64,000 nucleotides of DNA from Poriferisodalis sp965203655. GTDB lineage: Bacteria > Actinomycetota > Acidimicrobiia > Acidimicrobiales > Poriferisodalaceae. Within the stretch, counting starts at the first letter, position 1. The number at the start of each line of letters is the position of its first letter. Where the stretch lies: contig NZ_CBDBDD010000009.1 in assembly GCF_965203655.1 (NCBI RefSeq), positions 248,001 to 312,000 on the forward strand, read 5' to 3'. Under the pieces are notes generated by a model. It was not told where the DNA came from and did not search any database. It saw only the letters and a list, made by a program, of their open reading frames with translations. The position numbers and the translations under genes were made by a program. Positions 33,046-42,208 of the stretch are shown here, in pieces.

Positions 33046-36000
33046 GTGAGTTTCACCCGTGTCCTGATCGCCAATCGCGGCGAGATCGCTATCCGGATCG
33101 CCAAGGCTGCTGATGCCTTGGGAATCGAGACGGTGGCGGTGCACGCGCCGGTGGACGAGCGCTCGCTGCACCTGACGGCCGCCGACCAGGTCGCTCCGCT
33201 GCCGGGCGGCGACCCGTTGGCCGCATACCTGGACATCGACGCGTTGCTGCGGATTGCAACCGAACACGGCTGCGATTGCGTCCATCCGGGCTATGGCTTC
33301 TTGGCGGAGAACGCGGCCTTTGCCGCTGGCTGTGCCGAAGCGGGCCTCGCCTTTGTAGGCCCCGCCGCCGACACGCTCGAACTCTTCGGCGACAAGGTCC
33401 GCGCCCGCGCATTGGCTGCTTCGATCGACGTTCCCGTCGCGGGCGGATCGCCGGGGGCCGTCGCCGATGCGGCAGCGGCGGCCGACGCCGCCGCGGAGGT
33501 CGGTCTGCCGGTGATGCTGAAGGCTGCAGCCGGCGGCGGCGGCCGGGGCATGCGCGCTGTGGAGCGCATCGAGGACATCGCCGAGGCGTTCGAGCGGTGC
33601 ACCAGCGAGGCGGCAGCGGCGTTCGGCGACGGCGCTGTGTTTGTGGAGCGCCTCGTGGAACGACCGCGCCACATCGAGGTGCAGGTGCTCGCCGACCTTC
33701 ACGGCAGCGTGGCGCACCTGTATGAACGGGACTGCTCGGTGCAGCAGCGCAATCAGAAGGTCATCGAGATCGCTCCTGCGCCGGGACTTGATGCCAGCCT
33801 GCGTGACCGGCTGCATGCTGATGCTGTTCGGCTCGCTGCACAGGCCGGTCTGGCGAATGCAGCAACGGTGGAGTTCTTGGTGTCGCCCGAGACCGGGGAC
33901 CACTTCTTCATCGAGTGCAACCCGCGCATCCAGGTGGAGCACACCGTCACCGAGCAGGTCACCGGCGTCGATCTGGTCGAGGCGCAGTTCAGGATCGCTG
34001 CAGGTGCGCGCTTGGAGGAGATCGGCGTTGTTCCGGGCAGCGCAGACCGAGACAAGGCCGCGGAGGCGTTCGTGGCCGCTCCGCGCGGCTACGCCGTGCA
34101 GGCACGAGTCGTGGCGACTGGTTCGGGCGCGATCTCGGCGTACCACGAACCGTCAGGCGCGGGCGTCAGGGTCGACGCCGCCGGCTATGCCGGCTACACA
34201 CCGCCACCGCACTACGACCCACTGCTCGCCAAGGTCATCGGCACCGGCAGCACCCTCGAAGCAGCAGTAGCCCGCACCTCGACCGCATTGGCTGACTTCC
34301 ACATCGGCCAGCTGCCCACGAACATCGACACGCTTCGCCAGATCTTGGGCCACCCCGCCGTGCGCATTGGTGATGCACGCACCACGTTGCTCGCCGAGAT
34401 GGTGCCGCTCGCAGACGGGGCGGCGGCCGCCACCAGCACCAACGGAATGTCGGGCGACATGAGCGGCAGCGCCTCGCGGCGCGCCGCGATGTTGGAACCC
34501 GCCTCAGCGGCGATGCCTGCGACGCCGTCACCGGCCACGGCGCCGGCGTCGACATGGCCGGACCGCGAGCTCGCCGACGGTGAGGTAGCAATTCGCAGCC
34601 CGCTGCCCGCCAGCGTCGTCGAGGTCCGGGTGAGCGCTGGCGACGCCGTGACAGCGGGGCAAGCGCTCGTGGTGCTGTCGGCCATGAAGATGGAGACGGA
34701 GGTCACCGCTCCATGCGAGGGCACAGTCTCAGCACTGCGCGACCTGCAACCCGGCGACCAGCTGGCGGCCGGCGACGTGCTGGCTGTGGTGCTTTCCGGC
34801 GCCGCGGCCGGTGGCGCTTCGAGCGCGGGCGCGGCCCCCAGCGGCTGGGAGCCGCTGCTGGATGACGTGCAGACGTTGCAACGGCTCGCCGAAGAACGCT
34901 TGGGTCCGGACTCAGACGAGCCGGGCGTGGTTCGCCAGCGCAACCGGGGGAAGCTGCATTGCCGGGACCGCATCCGCTTGCTGCTCGACGACGGCAGCTT
35001 CCGTGAGGTCGGCAGCCTGGCCGGTTTCGCTTCCTACGACGACGAGGGCGAGATCGCAGCCTTCACGCCAGCCAACCATGTCGGTGGGACCGGCAAGATC
35101 CACAGCCGGGATGTCGTGGTCTGCGCCGACGACTTCACGTCGCGAGGCGGCCATGCCGACGGTGCCATCGGCGCCAAGAGCTTCTACTTGGACCTGCTGT
35201 CAACCGAACTTGGCGTGCCCTCCATCCGGCTGCTGGACGGTTCGTCCGGCGGCGGCAGCGTCGCCTCGATGGTGCCCGAGCAGCGCAAGGAAGGCGAGAG
35301 CAGTGCCAAGGAGAGCACCGGGGCCATCAAGGCGGGCCGGCCACGGGTGACGGGTGGGGGAGGTTCGTTCCTGCCGTCGCACTTGGGCAGCACCGAGTAT
35401 GCGGAGCAGCTCACGACGGTGCCGGTGGTCAACATGCTGCTGGGCAGCGTGGTCGGCATCGGAGCGGCGAAGGCCGTGTTGGGGCACTTCGCCGTCATGG
35501 TGCGCGACATCTCGCAGCTGTTCGTGGCAGGGCCGCCGGTCGTGAGCCACGCCATGGGCTACGAAATCTCCAAGGAAGATCTCGGCGACTGGCGCATCCA
35601 CTGCACGAACGGCTCGGTCGACAATCTCGCCGAGACCGAGGAAGAAGCAGCCGATCTCGTTCGGCGATTCCTGTCGTACTTGCCGTCGTCGGTGTACGAG
35701 ACGCCGCCGGTGCTGCCGCCGGACCCCGACGATCCGCCGGACCGGCGTGACGAGGAGCTGCTGACGCTGATCCCCCGCAAGCGCACCACGACGTTCGACA
35801 TCCGCCGGGGCATCGAGCTGATCTGTGACCGAGGTTCGTTCTTCGAGATCGGTTCGCTGTGGGGCACCGATCAGGTCGTCGGGTTTGCCCGCATGAACGG
35901 GCACCCGGTCGGCGTGCTGGCGTCCGACAGCCGTCATCCGAACGGCGGCGCGCTGACCGCCGACGGCTGCGACAAGCTGACCCGTCACATCGACCTGTGT

Positions 36001-36504
36001 GACCTCTTCCATATGCCGATCCTGAACCTGTGCGACAACCCCGGCTTCGCAGTCGGCGTCGAGCACGAGATCACCGGCACCATCCGCAAGGGCGCAACCT
36101 GGATGACGGCATTCGCGCAGGCCGCGGTACCGATCTTCACGGTGCTCATGCGCCGCAGCTTCGGCGTGGCTGGCAACAACTACGCCACGCCCCGGCGCCA
36201 GCACAACGCCCGTGTGGTGTGGCCGGCCGCCGACGTGGGCGGCATCCCGCCCGAAGGCGGCATCGAGGCCGCCTACAAGCGGCAGCTGGCTGAGGCGGAG
36301 GACCCGGTGGCGCTGCGGGCCGAGCTCGAAGCGCGTATCGAGGCGGCGCGTGGCCCCATCGGGCCGCTCAACCGGTTCCAGATCGAGGAGATGATCGATC
36401 CTCGCGAGACCCGCCGGCTGATCTGCGAGTGGATCGAAGGCGCTTACCGGGTCGTGAACCGGCCAGCCCAGCTCGTGCCCCGCGCCATCGCATTTCGGCC
36501 CTAA
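33046..36504 (+). CDS. Single-chain acyl-CoA carboxylase (biotin carboxylase-BCCP-carboxyltransferase)
   Basis: This 1152-residue protein joins three activities. Residues 1-450 are biotin carboxylase (RVLIANRGEIAIRI, KAAAGGGGRGMR for ATP, FFIECNPRIQVEHTVTEQ). Residues about 515-590 are the biotin carrier, with the biotinyl lysine Lys548 in SAMKME. Residues about 605-1152 are the carboxyltransferase (GVPSIRLLDGSSGGGSV, NLCDNPGFAVGVEHE). The layout matches mycobacterial single-chain long-chain acyl-CoA carboxylase, which acts on several acyl-CoA lengths; ordinary actinobacterial enzymes split these subunits. GTG 33046 has GAGGGGGG ahead. Acetyl-, propionyl- or longer acyl-CoA remain possible substrates. 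Confidence 0.9.
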   Translation: MSFTRVLIANRGEIAIRIAKAADALGIETVAVHAPVDERSLHLTAADQVAPLPGGDPLAAYLDIDALLRIATEHGCDCVHPGYGFLAENAAFAAGCAEAGLAFVGPAADTLELFGDKVRARALAASIDVPVAGGSPGAVADAAAAADAAAEVGLPVMLKAAAGGGGRGMRAVERIEDIAEAFERCTSEAAAAFGDGAVFVERLVERPRHIEVQVLADLHGSVAHLYERDCSVQQRNQKVIEIAPAPGLDASLRDRLHADAVRLAAQAGLANAATVEFLVSPETGDHFFIECNPRIQVEHTVTEQVTGVDLVEAQFRIAAGARLEEIGVVPGSADRDKAAEAFVAAPRGYAVQARVVATGSGAISAYHEPSGAGVRVDAAGYAGYTPPPHYDPLLAKVIGTGSTLEAAVARTSTALADFHIGQLPTNIDTLRQILGHPAVRIGDARTTLLAEMVPLADGAAAATSTNGMSGDMSGSASRRAAMLEPASAAMPATPSPATAPASTWPDRELADGEVAIRSPLPASVVEVRVSAGDAVTAGQALVVLSAMKMETEVTAPCEGTVSALRDLQPGDQLAAGDVLAVVLSGAAAGGASSAGAAPSGWEPLLDDVQTLQRLAEERLGPDSDEPGVVRQRNRGKLHCRDRIRLLLDDGSFREVGSLAGFASYDDEGEIAAFTPANHVGGTGKIHSRDVVVCADDFTSRGGHADGAIGAKSFYLDLLSTELGVPSIRLLDGSSGGGSVASMVPEQRKEGESSAKESTGAIKAGRPRVTGGGGSFLPSHLGSTEYAEQLTTVPVVNMLLGSVVGIGAAKAVLGHFAVMVRDISQLFVAGPPVVSHAMGYEISKEDLGDWRIHCTNGSVDNLAETEEEAADLVRRFLSYLPSSVYETPPVLPPDPDDPPDRRDEELLTLIPRKRTTTFDIRRGIELICDRGSFFEIGSLWGTDQVVGFARMNGHPVGVLASDSRHPNGGALTADGCDKLTRHIDLCDLFHMPILNLCDNPGFAVGVEHEITGTIRKGATWMTAFAQAAVPIFTVLMRRSFGVAGNNYATPRRQHNARVVWPAADVGGIPPEGGIEAAYKRQLAEAEDPVALRAELEARIEAARGPIGPLNRFQIEEMIDPRETRRLICEWIEGAYRVVNRPAQLVPRAIAFRP

Positions 36505-36777
36505 GAGAATGCACTGGATCCATCATTGGCTTCCCTTGCGGTGACCGTGTTCCTCTTGGACTATCTGCAGCGGCACACCAGAAACGAACCCAGTCCAATC
36601 TCTACTAGGAATGGTCGCTCCTTATCGCAAATGCGCCTCTTCTTGGACTCAGGCCATTTGCAAATTCGGGAGAACTGATTTCGAACTGAAGACTCTAGCG
36701 CAGGTATCGTTCGGTTCACTTGGCGACATCAGCAAGCGCCGCAGTGGAACCATGCCTTCGTAGCGAACGCCTCAAGC

Positions 36778-38598
36778 CTAATGTAACCGAGTCAGCGTTT
36801 CAGTTTCCATTTGCCGGCGCAATTTTTCCCATGTGCGCTCATCACGAGCTAGATTGTAATCCGGCTGTGATTCTGCCCGCGTTTCGATGCGATTATTGAT
36901 CTCGAAACGGACAATGCGTCGTGCGTCCTCGATAGCACTTCCAGTAATCTGGTCAAAGTGGTTCTTGCCGCTCAGCAACTCCTTATAGCTCTCGAATCGA
37001 CCCTCCTCGCGACTCAATCTCAAGCCAACGGCAACCAAGCCAACCAAGTATCTCGAAAGCCGATACAAGTAGTTAGGTTCACCAAAGGTAGGAGCCCGGC
37101 CTCCACCTTCTGTATTATGGCCGTGACCTGCATCAGACTTCTTCGCTTGATTCCGCAGGGCACGGCTTTCTTTTTTGAATATATCGTCGAGCGCAATGGA
37201 AATAGCTGCCTCATCAAGTTCTGGTTCAGTCCAAGACTGAAGTGACTGGCCCTGATCACCAAAAGCCCACCAGTAGAGTCCGGAATCTGAGGTGTCAAAG
37301 AGCAATTTGGGCTCTTTGTATGTGCGGACGGGACCGTGAAGGAACGAATAGCGGATTCGAGCAAGCTGGTCTGAGGTCAAGATAGGCCCTGCATCACCCG
37401 TGATACGTTTACCACGTTTTGGCTGATAGCTAAAGGACGGGACTGGCCCCTTTCCAGACCGTCGATTAAGGTGCTCCCTTAGAAACTGCTGAATTTGATC
37501 GTTCGCCCTAAAGTCCGAGATTTGGATCGGGTTTTGAGTATTGTTGAAGCGGATGATGTTCTCAGTGAATTCGCCGCCTGTAGCGTCGCCGGTCGCCGTC
37601 AGACGAAATAGCACGGAAACCTTGTCTGTCGAGTTGGCACCAGCGATAGCACCAACTGTTTGGGCACCATTGATTATCTGGAATCGCTTTGCCTCAACAC
37701 GATTTTGTTGCTCATTGTACTCAAATTCATGGCAGACGGCCGAGACTCCATTATTGTAAAAGAAGAATGACTCGGGTTCCTTTTCGGCTGTGTCTCGTAT
37801 ATCCCGGTTGATGGCACGATTTAGTGTCATCGGAAGGCGTATGTTGAGGGCAAACAGTTCTTGTTTGTGTTGCTTGTAGAGATCTGTCAGCTCATTGCCC
37901 GATATGCGACATATTAGGCTGTGAGATGGTTGACGGAACTCGACCACGTCGTTACCCTTGACGGCAAATGTGATGGATTTCAGTATGCCGGCATCAGTAG
38001 ATTTGACTTGGGATTCCAGTTCCTTGAGTTCAGTTTGCCCGAAGATCTCACATACTATGGGCAAGCCAGCGTCCTCGTAGCCCTTGTTTGCGCTGTCCCT
38101 AATCAGACCGATTCTCTCAGTCTTTGGAAGAACCCGATTCGTAACGAATCGGAATCGCACTGTGTAGTGATCACGTACCCGATCTCTGTAGCCGCCGAGC
38201 AGCTCTCGCGCCATATCGCTCCCGGTCGCAATATAGTCTGGCTCGCAGAGCTTGGTATGGAGGCCGAAGAAGCTCTGTAGCTCGTTATTCGGGAACGCAG
38301 TTCCTTTGCCTAACCATTTTGCCTGGACTAGAAGCAGCTGCTTGTTCTCAGAATCTTCGAGTACAACATCGACTCCTAGATCATTACGCCGTAGGATAAC
38401 TTCACTTAAGTCTGCGCTATGAGGCTGCTGTCCTTCGAGGACTTCTTGGAAACCGCTTTCCTGTACGAACAAATGCGCAAGGTAGCTTTCAAAGCCGCGT
38501 GCTAGGTCGTTGGCCTTGAAACCGTACTGTTGCGCCAAATCCTCACAGCGTTGCCTCAGTCGCGTTGGGAAGGCACTGGAGTTTGATTGGCTGGTCAC
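36778..38598 (-). CDS. AIPR-family abortive-infection protein with N-terminal nuclease-like domain
   Basis: The 606-residue protein has two parts. Residues about 30-110 show a PD-(D/E)xK-like restriction fold: Glu37, Asp77 in LGVDVVLED, and Gln92-Ala-Lys94 in LLVQAKW. Residues about 240-460 carry AIPR features: NIRLPMTLNRAINRDI, ESFFFYNNGVSAVC and FQIINGAQTVGAIAG. AIPR proteins accompany restriction and phage-defence systems. Base composition is clearly more AT-rich than all neighbours, with codons ending in A/T frequent, which points to horizontal transfer. GTG 38598 has AAGGAGGG about eleven bases ahead. The 36505-36777 gap beside it shows no gene. It appears to be a complete stand-alone system. 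Confidence 0.82.
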   Translation of the reverse strand: MTSQSNSSAFPTRLRQRCEDLAQQYGFKANDLARGFESYLAHLFVQESGFQEVLEGQQPHSADLSEVILRRNDLGVDVVLEDSENKQLLLVQAKWLGKGTAFPNNELQSFFGLHTKLCEPDYIATGSDMARELLGGYRDRVRDHYTVRFRFVTNRVLPKTERIGLIRDSANKGYEDAGLPIVCEIFGQTELKELESQVKSTDAGILKSITFAVKGNDVVEFRQPSHSLICRISGNELTDLYKQHKQELFALNIRLPMTLNRAINRDIRDTAEKEPESFFFYNNGVSAVCHEFEYNEQQNRVEAKRFQIINGAQTVGAIAGANSTDKVSVLFRLTATGDATGGEFTENIIRFNNTQNPIQISDFRANDQIQQFLREHLNRRSGKGPVPSFSYQPKRGKRITGDAGPILTSDQLARIRYSFLHGPVRTYKEPKLLFDTSDSGLYWWAFGDQGQSLQSWTEPELDEAAISIALDDIFKKESRALRNQAKKSDAGHGHNTEGGGRAPTFGEPNYLYRLSRYLVGLVAVGLRLSREEGRFESYKELLSGKNHFDQITGSAIEDARRIVRFEINNRIETRAESQPDYNLARDERTWEKLRRQMETETLTRLH

Positions 38599-38917
38599 GG
38601 TTCGACGACCCTCCTTCCACGATTGGGGGACTTGCCGTGCCGACTCCTCGGAATGATGTCGAGCTGAATGACAGGCGGGAGTAGTGGTTCATGGTACTCA
38701 AGCGGACCGACGCGACCAGTGGCACTCAAACATCGGTTACGCATCGCTCCAGAAACTCTAGATGTGACACCTCATCCCGTCTGCTTCTTCAAAGGTCGTG
38801 CAAATTCGAAATGGGGCGGCATCTTGCGGATCGCTAATCGTACACTCGGGGGTCCGTAACCGTTTGGGTACTTGGACGGATCGACGTGCGGAGAATGCGC
38901 CCGATCGCATTCAGGCC
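38599..38917. other. AT-richer intergenic segment between the AIPR gene and an SDR gene
   Basis: About 320 bases with no convincing gene. The first part, up to about 38870, shares the lower GC of the AIPR gene, so the transferred segment probably ends there. A 63-codon plus-strand ORF (38668-38859) has no ribosome site or recognisable motif. No tRNA or clear insertion repeat was seen. Confidence 0.5.
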
Positions 38918-40591
38918 CTAGCTCTTGCGGCCTTGACTTGATTGGCCCTGTTCGAGCCGACCATGATCGGGCTGCACCGCCCGGGCCTCGGCCGCAGATG
39001 CCAGCCGCACGATCAGCTCACGGAAGATCATCGTGTGGATCGGGACGAGCGACCACCAGTAGAGGCGGCCGAGCACGCCCCTGGGATGGAAGCGTGCCCG
39101 CTGACACAGCAGCACTCCCTCGGCTGACTCGCTGAGCTGCCATTCCAGCCATGCGTCGCCGGGCACGCGCATCTCTGCCCGCAGCCGAAGCAGTTTGGGC
39201 GGCTCGTGTACCTCGACGCGGAAGAAGTCGACGGCGTCGCCGACCTGCAGGTCATCGGGGTGTCGCCGACCCCGCCGCATTCCCACGCCTCCGATCAGCT
39301 TGTCAACCGCTCCTCGCAGCTGCCACAGCCATTGGCTCGCGTACCAGCCGCGCTGGCCGCCGATGCCTGACACCGTCGCGAATGCGTCCTCGATGGACGC
39401 GTCCACCAACACCTCGCGCTCGTCTGCCAGCACGGTCCCCCCAGCCCAATCGGGGTCTTGGGGCATCGGCGACGCTGCTGTGCGACTCGCAGCACTGTCC
39501 ATCCAGCTGGTCGTGATGTCCAGGTCCTGAACATGCTGCGAGGCCCGCTCGAGGGCCTCGTCCAAGGACAGTGGTTGATGCCCCGAGCGCATGCGCGGAT
39601 TGGCGGAGCCTTCCGTCGCGGTGCCCGTTATTTCCCGCTCTTGTTCGCTGCGCTCACGGGCCGCTCGGGCCACGGCTTCGCCCTGTGCTTCCCGCTCTAG
39701 CTCGCTGCGCTCGCGGGCCGCTCGGGCCCGGGGCTCAGCCTCTAGGCAACGATCGATGCTGCGGGCCTCGCTGACCACGACGTCATTGACAAGGCTGTCC
39801 ACGAGCGGCCGCGCAAGGTCGTAAGGAAGCGGGGTGACCAGCTTGACCCAGTGCCCCGACAGGCGGGGGGTGAGCACCGGCACTGGCAGGATCAGCCTCC
39901 GTCGCAGACCTGCACAGCGCGCGTAGGCATTCATCATGTCGCGATAGGACACGACATCTGGGCCGCCGATCTCGGCGATCTCGTGTGCCCCCGCGGGCAT
40001 GCCCACCGCCTCGCCGAGGTAGTGCAGGACATCGGCAATGGCGATGGGCTGGCAGCGAGTGGCCGTGACCCAGCGAGGACAGATCATCGCCGGCAGCACT
40101 TCGACAAGATGTCGCAGCATTTCAAAGGAAGCACTGCCCGAGCCGATGATGACCGCCGCCCGAAGCTCGGTGACCGGCACCGACCCGCTGGCAAGCAATC
40201 GCCCGACCTCATGCCGGCTCTCCAGATGCGGCGACAGCTCCGAGGGTGCGTCGCTGCCGAGCCCGCCGAGATACACGATCCGTTGCAGCCCCACGGCCTC
40301 AGCAGCGTGCGCCATGTTCTGGGCGCCGATCCGGTCAGCGCGTGCGAAGTCGTCGGTCATGCCCATGGCATGAACGAGGTAGAACGCAGCGTCGCATCCG
40401 GCCAGCGCCACCTTCAGCGACGCAGCGTCAGCCACGTCGCCGGAGCGCACCTCGACGTCTTGGCGCCAGGGGCGGTTCGCCAGTCGCTGAGGATTGCGCG
40501 AGACGCACACCATGTCGTGGCCACTGGAGATCAGGTGCGGCACGAGACGGCCGCCGACGTACCCCGTCGCACCGAGTACCGCGAGTTTCAC
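38918..40591 (-). CDS. NAD(P)-binding SDR protein with C-terminal DUF2867, containing an in-frame DNA repeat
   Basis: The 557-residue protein begins MKLAVLGATGYVGGRLVPHL (GxxGxxG cofactor site) and is an atypical SDR to about residue 265; a DUF2867-type domain (DWAGGTVLADEREVLVDASIEDAF onward, to LYWWSLVPIHTMIFREL) follows. Between them, about residues 283-320, lies a highly charged Arg/Glu/Ala stretch made of two 19-residue units (RARAARERSELERE, VARAARERSEQERE). It is encoded by the dispersed repeat at 39631-39744, so the repeat has been absorbed as a linker without breaking the frame. GTG 40591 is the start. Substrate unknown. Confidence 0.82.
   Translation of the reverse strand: MKLAVLGATGYVGGRLVPHLISSGHDMVCVSRNPQRLANRPWRQDVEVRSGDVADAASLKVALAGCDAAFYLVHAMGMTDDFARADRIGAQNMAHAAEAVGLQRIVYLGGLGSDAPSELSPHLESRHEVGRLLASGSVPVTELRAAVIIGSGSASFEMLRHLVEVLPAMICPRWVTATRCQPIAIADVLHYLGEAVGMPAGAHEIAEIGGPDVVSYRDMMNAYARCAGLRRRLILPVPVLTPRLSGHWVKLVTPLPYDLARPLVDSLVNDVVVSEARSIDRCLEAEPRARAARERSELEREAQGEAVARAARERSEQEREITGTATEGSANPRMRSGHQPLSLDEALERASQHVQDLDITTSWMDSAASRTAASPMPQDPDWAGGTVLADEREVLVDASIEDAFATVSGIGGQRGWYASQWLWQLRGAVDKLIGGVGMRRGRRHPDDLQVGDAVDFFRVEVHEPPKLLRLRAEMRVPGDAWLEWQLSESAEGVLLCQRARFHPRGVLGRLYWWSLVPIHTMIFRELIVRLASAAEARAVQPDHGRLEQGQSSQGRKS
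39631..39744 (-). repeat. Dispersed repeat copy B, tandem pair inside the SDR/DUF2867 gene
   Basis: Two units with 57-base period (cccgctc at 39634 and 39691) are near-identical, and unit 1 on the minus strand matches copy A (8291-8364) over roughly 60 bases apart from a one-base insertion in A; copy C (55597-55650) matches its core. A 57-base period equals 19 codons, which keeps the gene open. Confidence 0.75.
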
Positions 40592-40693
40592 GACCTCATT
40601 TTTGCTGCCATGGCGGGTGAATCGAGGTCGCGAGACGACCTCATCGGCCGATCAGGTGCGATGGATCAGGAGCAGCAGACCGACCCGGCCAGG

Positions 40694-42178
40694 TCACGCA
40701 GATTCCACGGCCCAGACAGCGGGAGCGGTGCGGTCGCGTATCTGTTCGACCTCGTCGAGTTCGGCTGCGTCTTCGAGAGCGCCGTTGATGCCGTTGCCGG
40801 CGAGCACCGGCTGGCGCACTCCCTCGGGGAGATGACGCGTGGCGGTCAGGACGGGTGTCGGCGTCGGTCGTGCGGATCGAGGCCGAATCGGGGCTGCCCA
40901 CTCGGATTCCGGTGCCGGTGCCGTGAGATAGTCGCGGGCCGGGTTGCCGGCGAAGCTGTAGATGACCAGACCCACTGCGGCGATTGCTGCCAAGGCGAAG
41001 AACGCGGACCGGTAGCTGTACGCATCGTTGAGGACCCCGGTGAGGAACGGCCCCCCGGCCAGGCCGGACACCATCAGCAAAGAGCCGAAGCCGTAGATGC
41101 GCGGGTAGTCCCGCACGCCGAAGGCGTCAGCCAGGATCAGCGGGTGCAGCATCAGCAGATTGCCCATGGCGCTGCCCAGCACCAGCACGCCGAACAGGAT
41201 GGCAAGCCCGCTACCAGCCACAGCAAGCAGGCACAGCCCAACCACCTGCACCACCATCAGCACCATCGTGAGCCAGCGCAGCGACACCTTCAGCGCTGCG
41301 ATGCCGCCGCAGATCCTTGCCACGACGCTCGTGCCCGCGAGCACCTGCACAGCGCCGGCGGCGGCTGTCTCCAGCCCCAGCCGATCCCCGGTGAACTTGT
41401 ACATGTGCTGAATCGCCCCGACCTGGCTGCTCATCACCAGCACGAAACCGATGGCGGTGAAGACGAAGAACCTCGTGCGGATGGCCTGCTGGTACGGCGT
41501 TCCGGGCGGCGGTCCGGTGGGCGTCTCGCCCGGATCGCTGGACTGTCTGGCGCCGTCGGGCAGCAGCCCCACATCTTTGGGCCATGCCCGAAGAAAGAAC
41601 CACGTGGAGATCAGCAGCAGAACGCAGTACACGACGGCGAATCGGGGCGCCCAGTAGATCAACGTGTCCGCTTCGATTCGAACGCTCATCTGCGGCAGCA
41701 GGATGATGCCGCCGAGCGACAGACCGGTAGACGAGATCGCCATCGCCACCGAACGCCGGCGCTCGAACCAGCGCGTCACCAGCGTCGTGGTGGGCACCAG
41801 ACCGCAGAGCCCGAAGCCGATGCCGAAAATGGTCATGACGACGAACATCTGCCAGCCGCTGCGCACCTGTGACAGCAGTGCCATGCCGATGGTGCTGACA
41901 GCGGTGCCAGCGGTGATCACCCAGCGGGCGTCGAATCGATTGACCAGCTTGCCCGTGTAGTACCCGCACAGTCCCGACGCCAGCAAGAAGATGCCGACGC
42001 CTGCGCCCGCGAGTCCGGTGCTGAAGCCCTGCTCGTCCACGAAAGCGTCCAAGAACGCGCCGAGGGCGTAGAACACCATGCCCGAGGTGATCATCATCAC
42101 CCCGAAAACGCCGGCGAGCACAACCCAGCCCCGAACGAACCGTTGGCTGCGCTCAGCGGTCGCCACCGGCACATTCAC
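40694..42178 (-). CDS. MFS transporter
   Basis: This 494-residue carrier has twelve predicted membrane helices. The first half includes GFVLVM-like helices and FDARWVITAGTAVSTIGMALLSQ, followed by TTTLVTRWFERRRSVAMAISSTGLSLGG, the loop common in monocarboxylate/oxalate-formate-type MFS members. A long hydrophilic C-terminal tail follows about residue 415. GTG 42178 is preferred to an ATG 16 codons earlier that overlaps the next gene's promoter. Substrate unknown; carboxylates are a reasonable guess from family pattern. Confidence 0.82.
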   Translation of the reverse strand: MNVPVATAERSQRFVRGWVVLAGVFGVMMITSGMVFYALGAFLDAFVDEQGFSTGLAGAGVGIFLLASGLCGYYTGKLVNRFDARWVITAGTAVSTIGMALLSQVRSGWQMFVVMTIFGIGFGLCGLVPTTTLVTRWFERRRSVAMAISSTGLSLGGIILLPQMSVRIEADTLIYWAPRFAVVYCVLLLISTWFFLRAWPKDVGLLPDGARQSSDPGETPTGPPPGTPYQQAIRTRFFVFTAIGFVLVMSSQVGAIQHMYKFTGDRLGLETAAAGAVQVLAGTSVVARICGGIAALKVSLRWLTMVLMVVQVVGLCLLAVAGSGLAILFGVLVLGSAMGNLLMLHPLILADAFGVRDYPRIYGFGSLLMVSGLAGGPFLTGVLNDAYSYRSAFFALAAIAAVGLVIYSFAGNPARDYLTAPAPESEWAAPIRPRSARPTPTPVLTATRHLPEGVRQPVLAGNGINGALEDAAELDEVEQIRDRTAPAVWAVESA

Positions 42179-42208
42179 GCCCGACAGCCTGCCAGCTAAC
42201 TTTCCCCG

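Noticed and set aside
32203..34146. 647-codon minus-strand ORF overlapping nitroreductase and the carboxylase
   Set aside because: It covers real genes in other frames and its translation matches no family.
38668..38859. 63-codon ORF in the AT-richer gap beside the AIPR gene
   Set aside because: No ribosome site, no motif and biased composition; not needed to explain the region.
39851..41872. 673-codon plus-strand ORF over SDR and MFS genes
   Set aside because: Shadow of two minus-strand genes and the gap between them; no recognisable domain.
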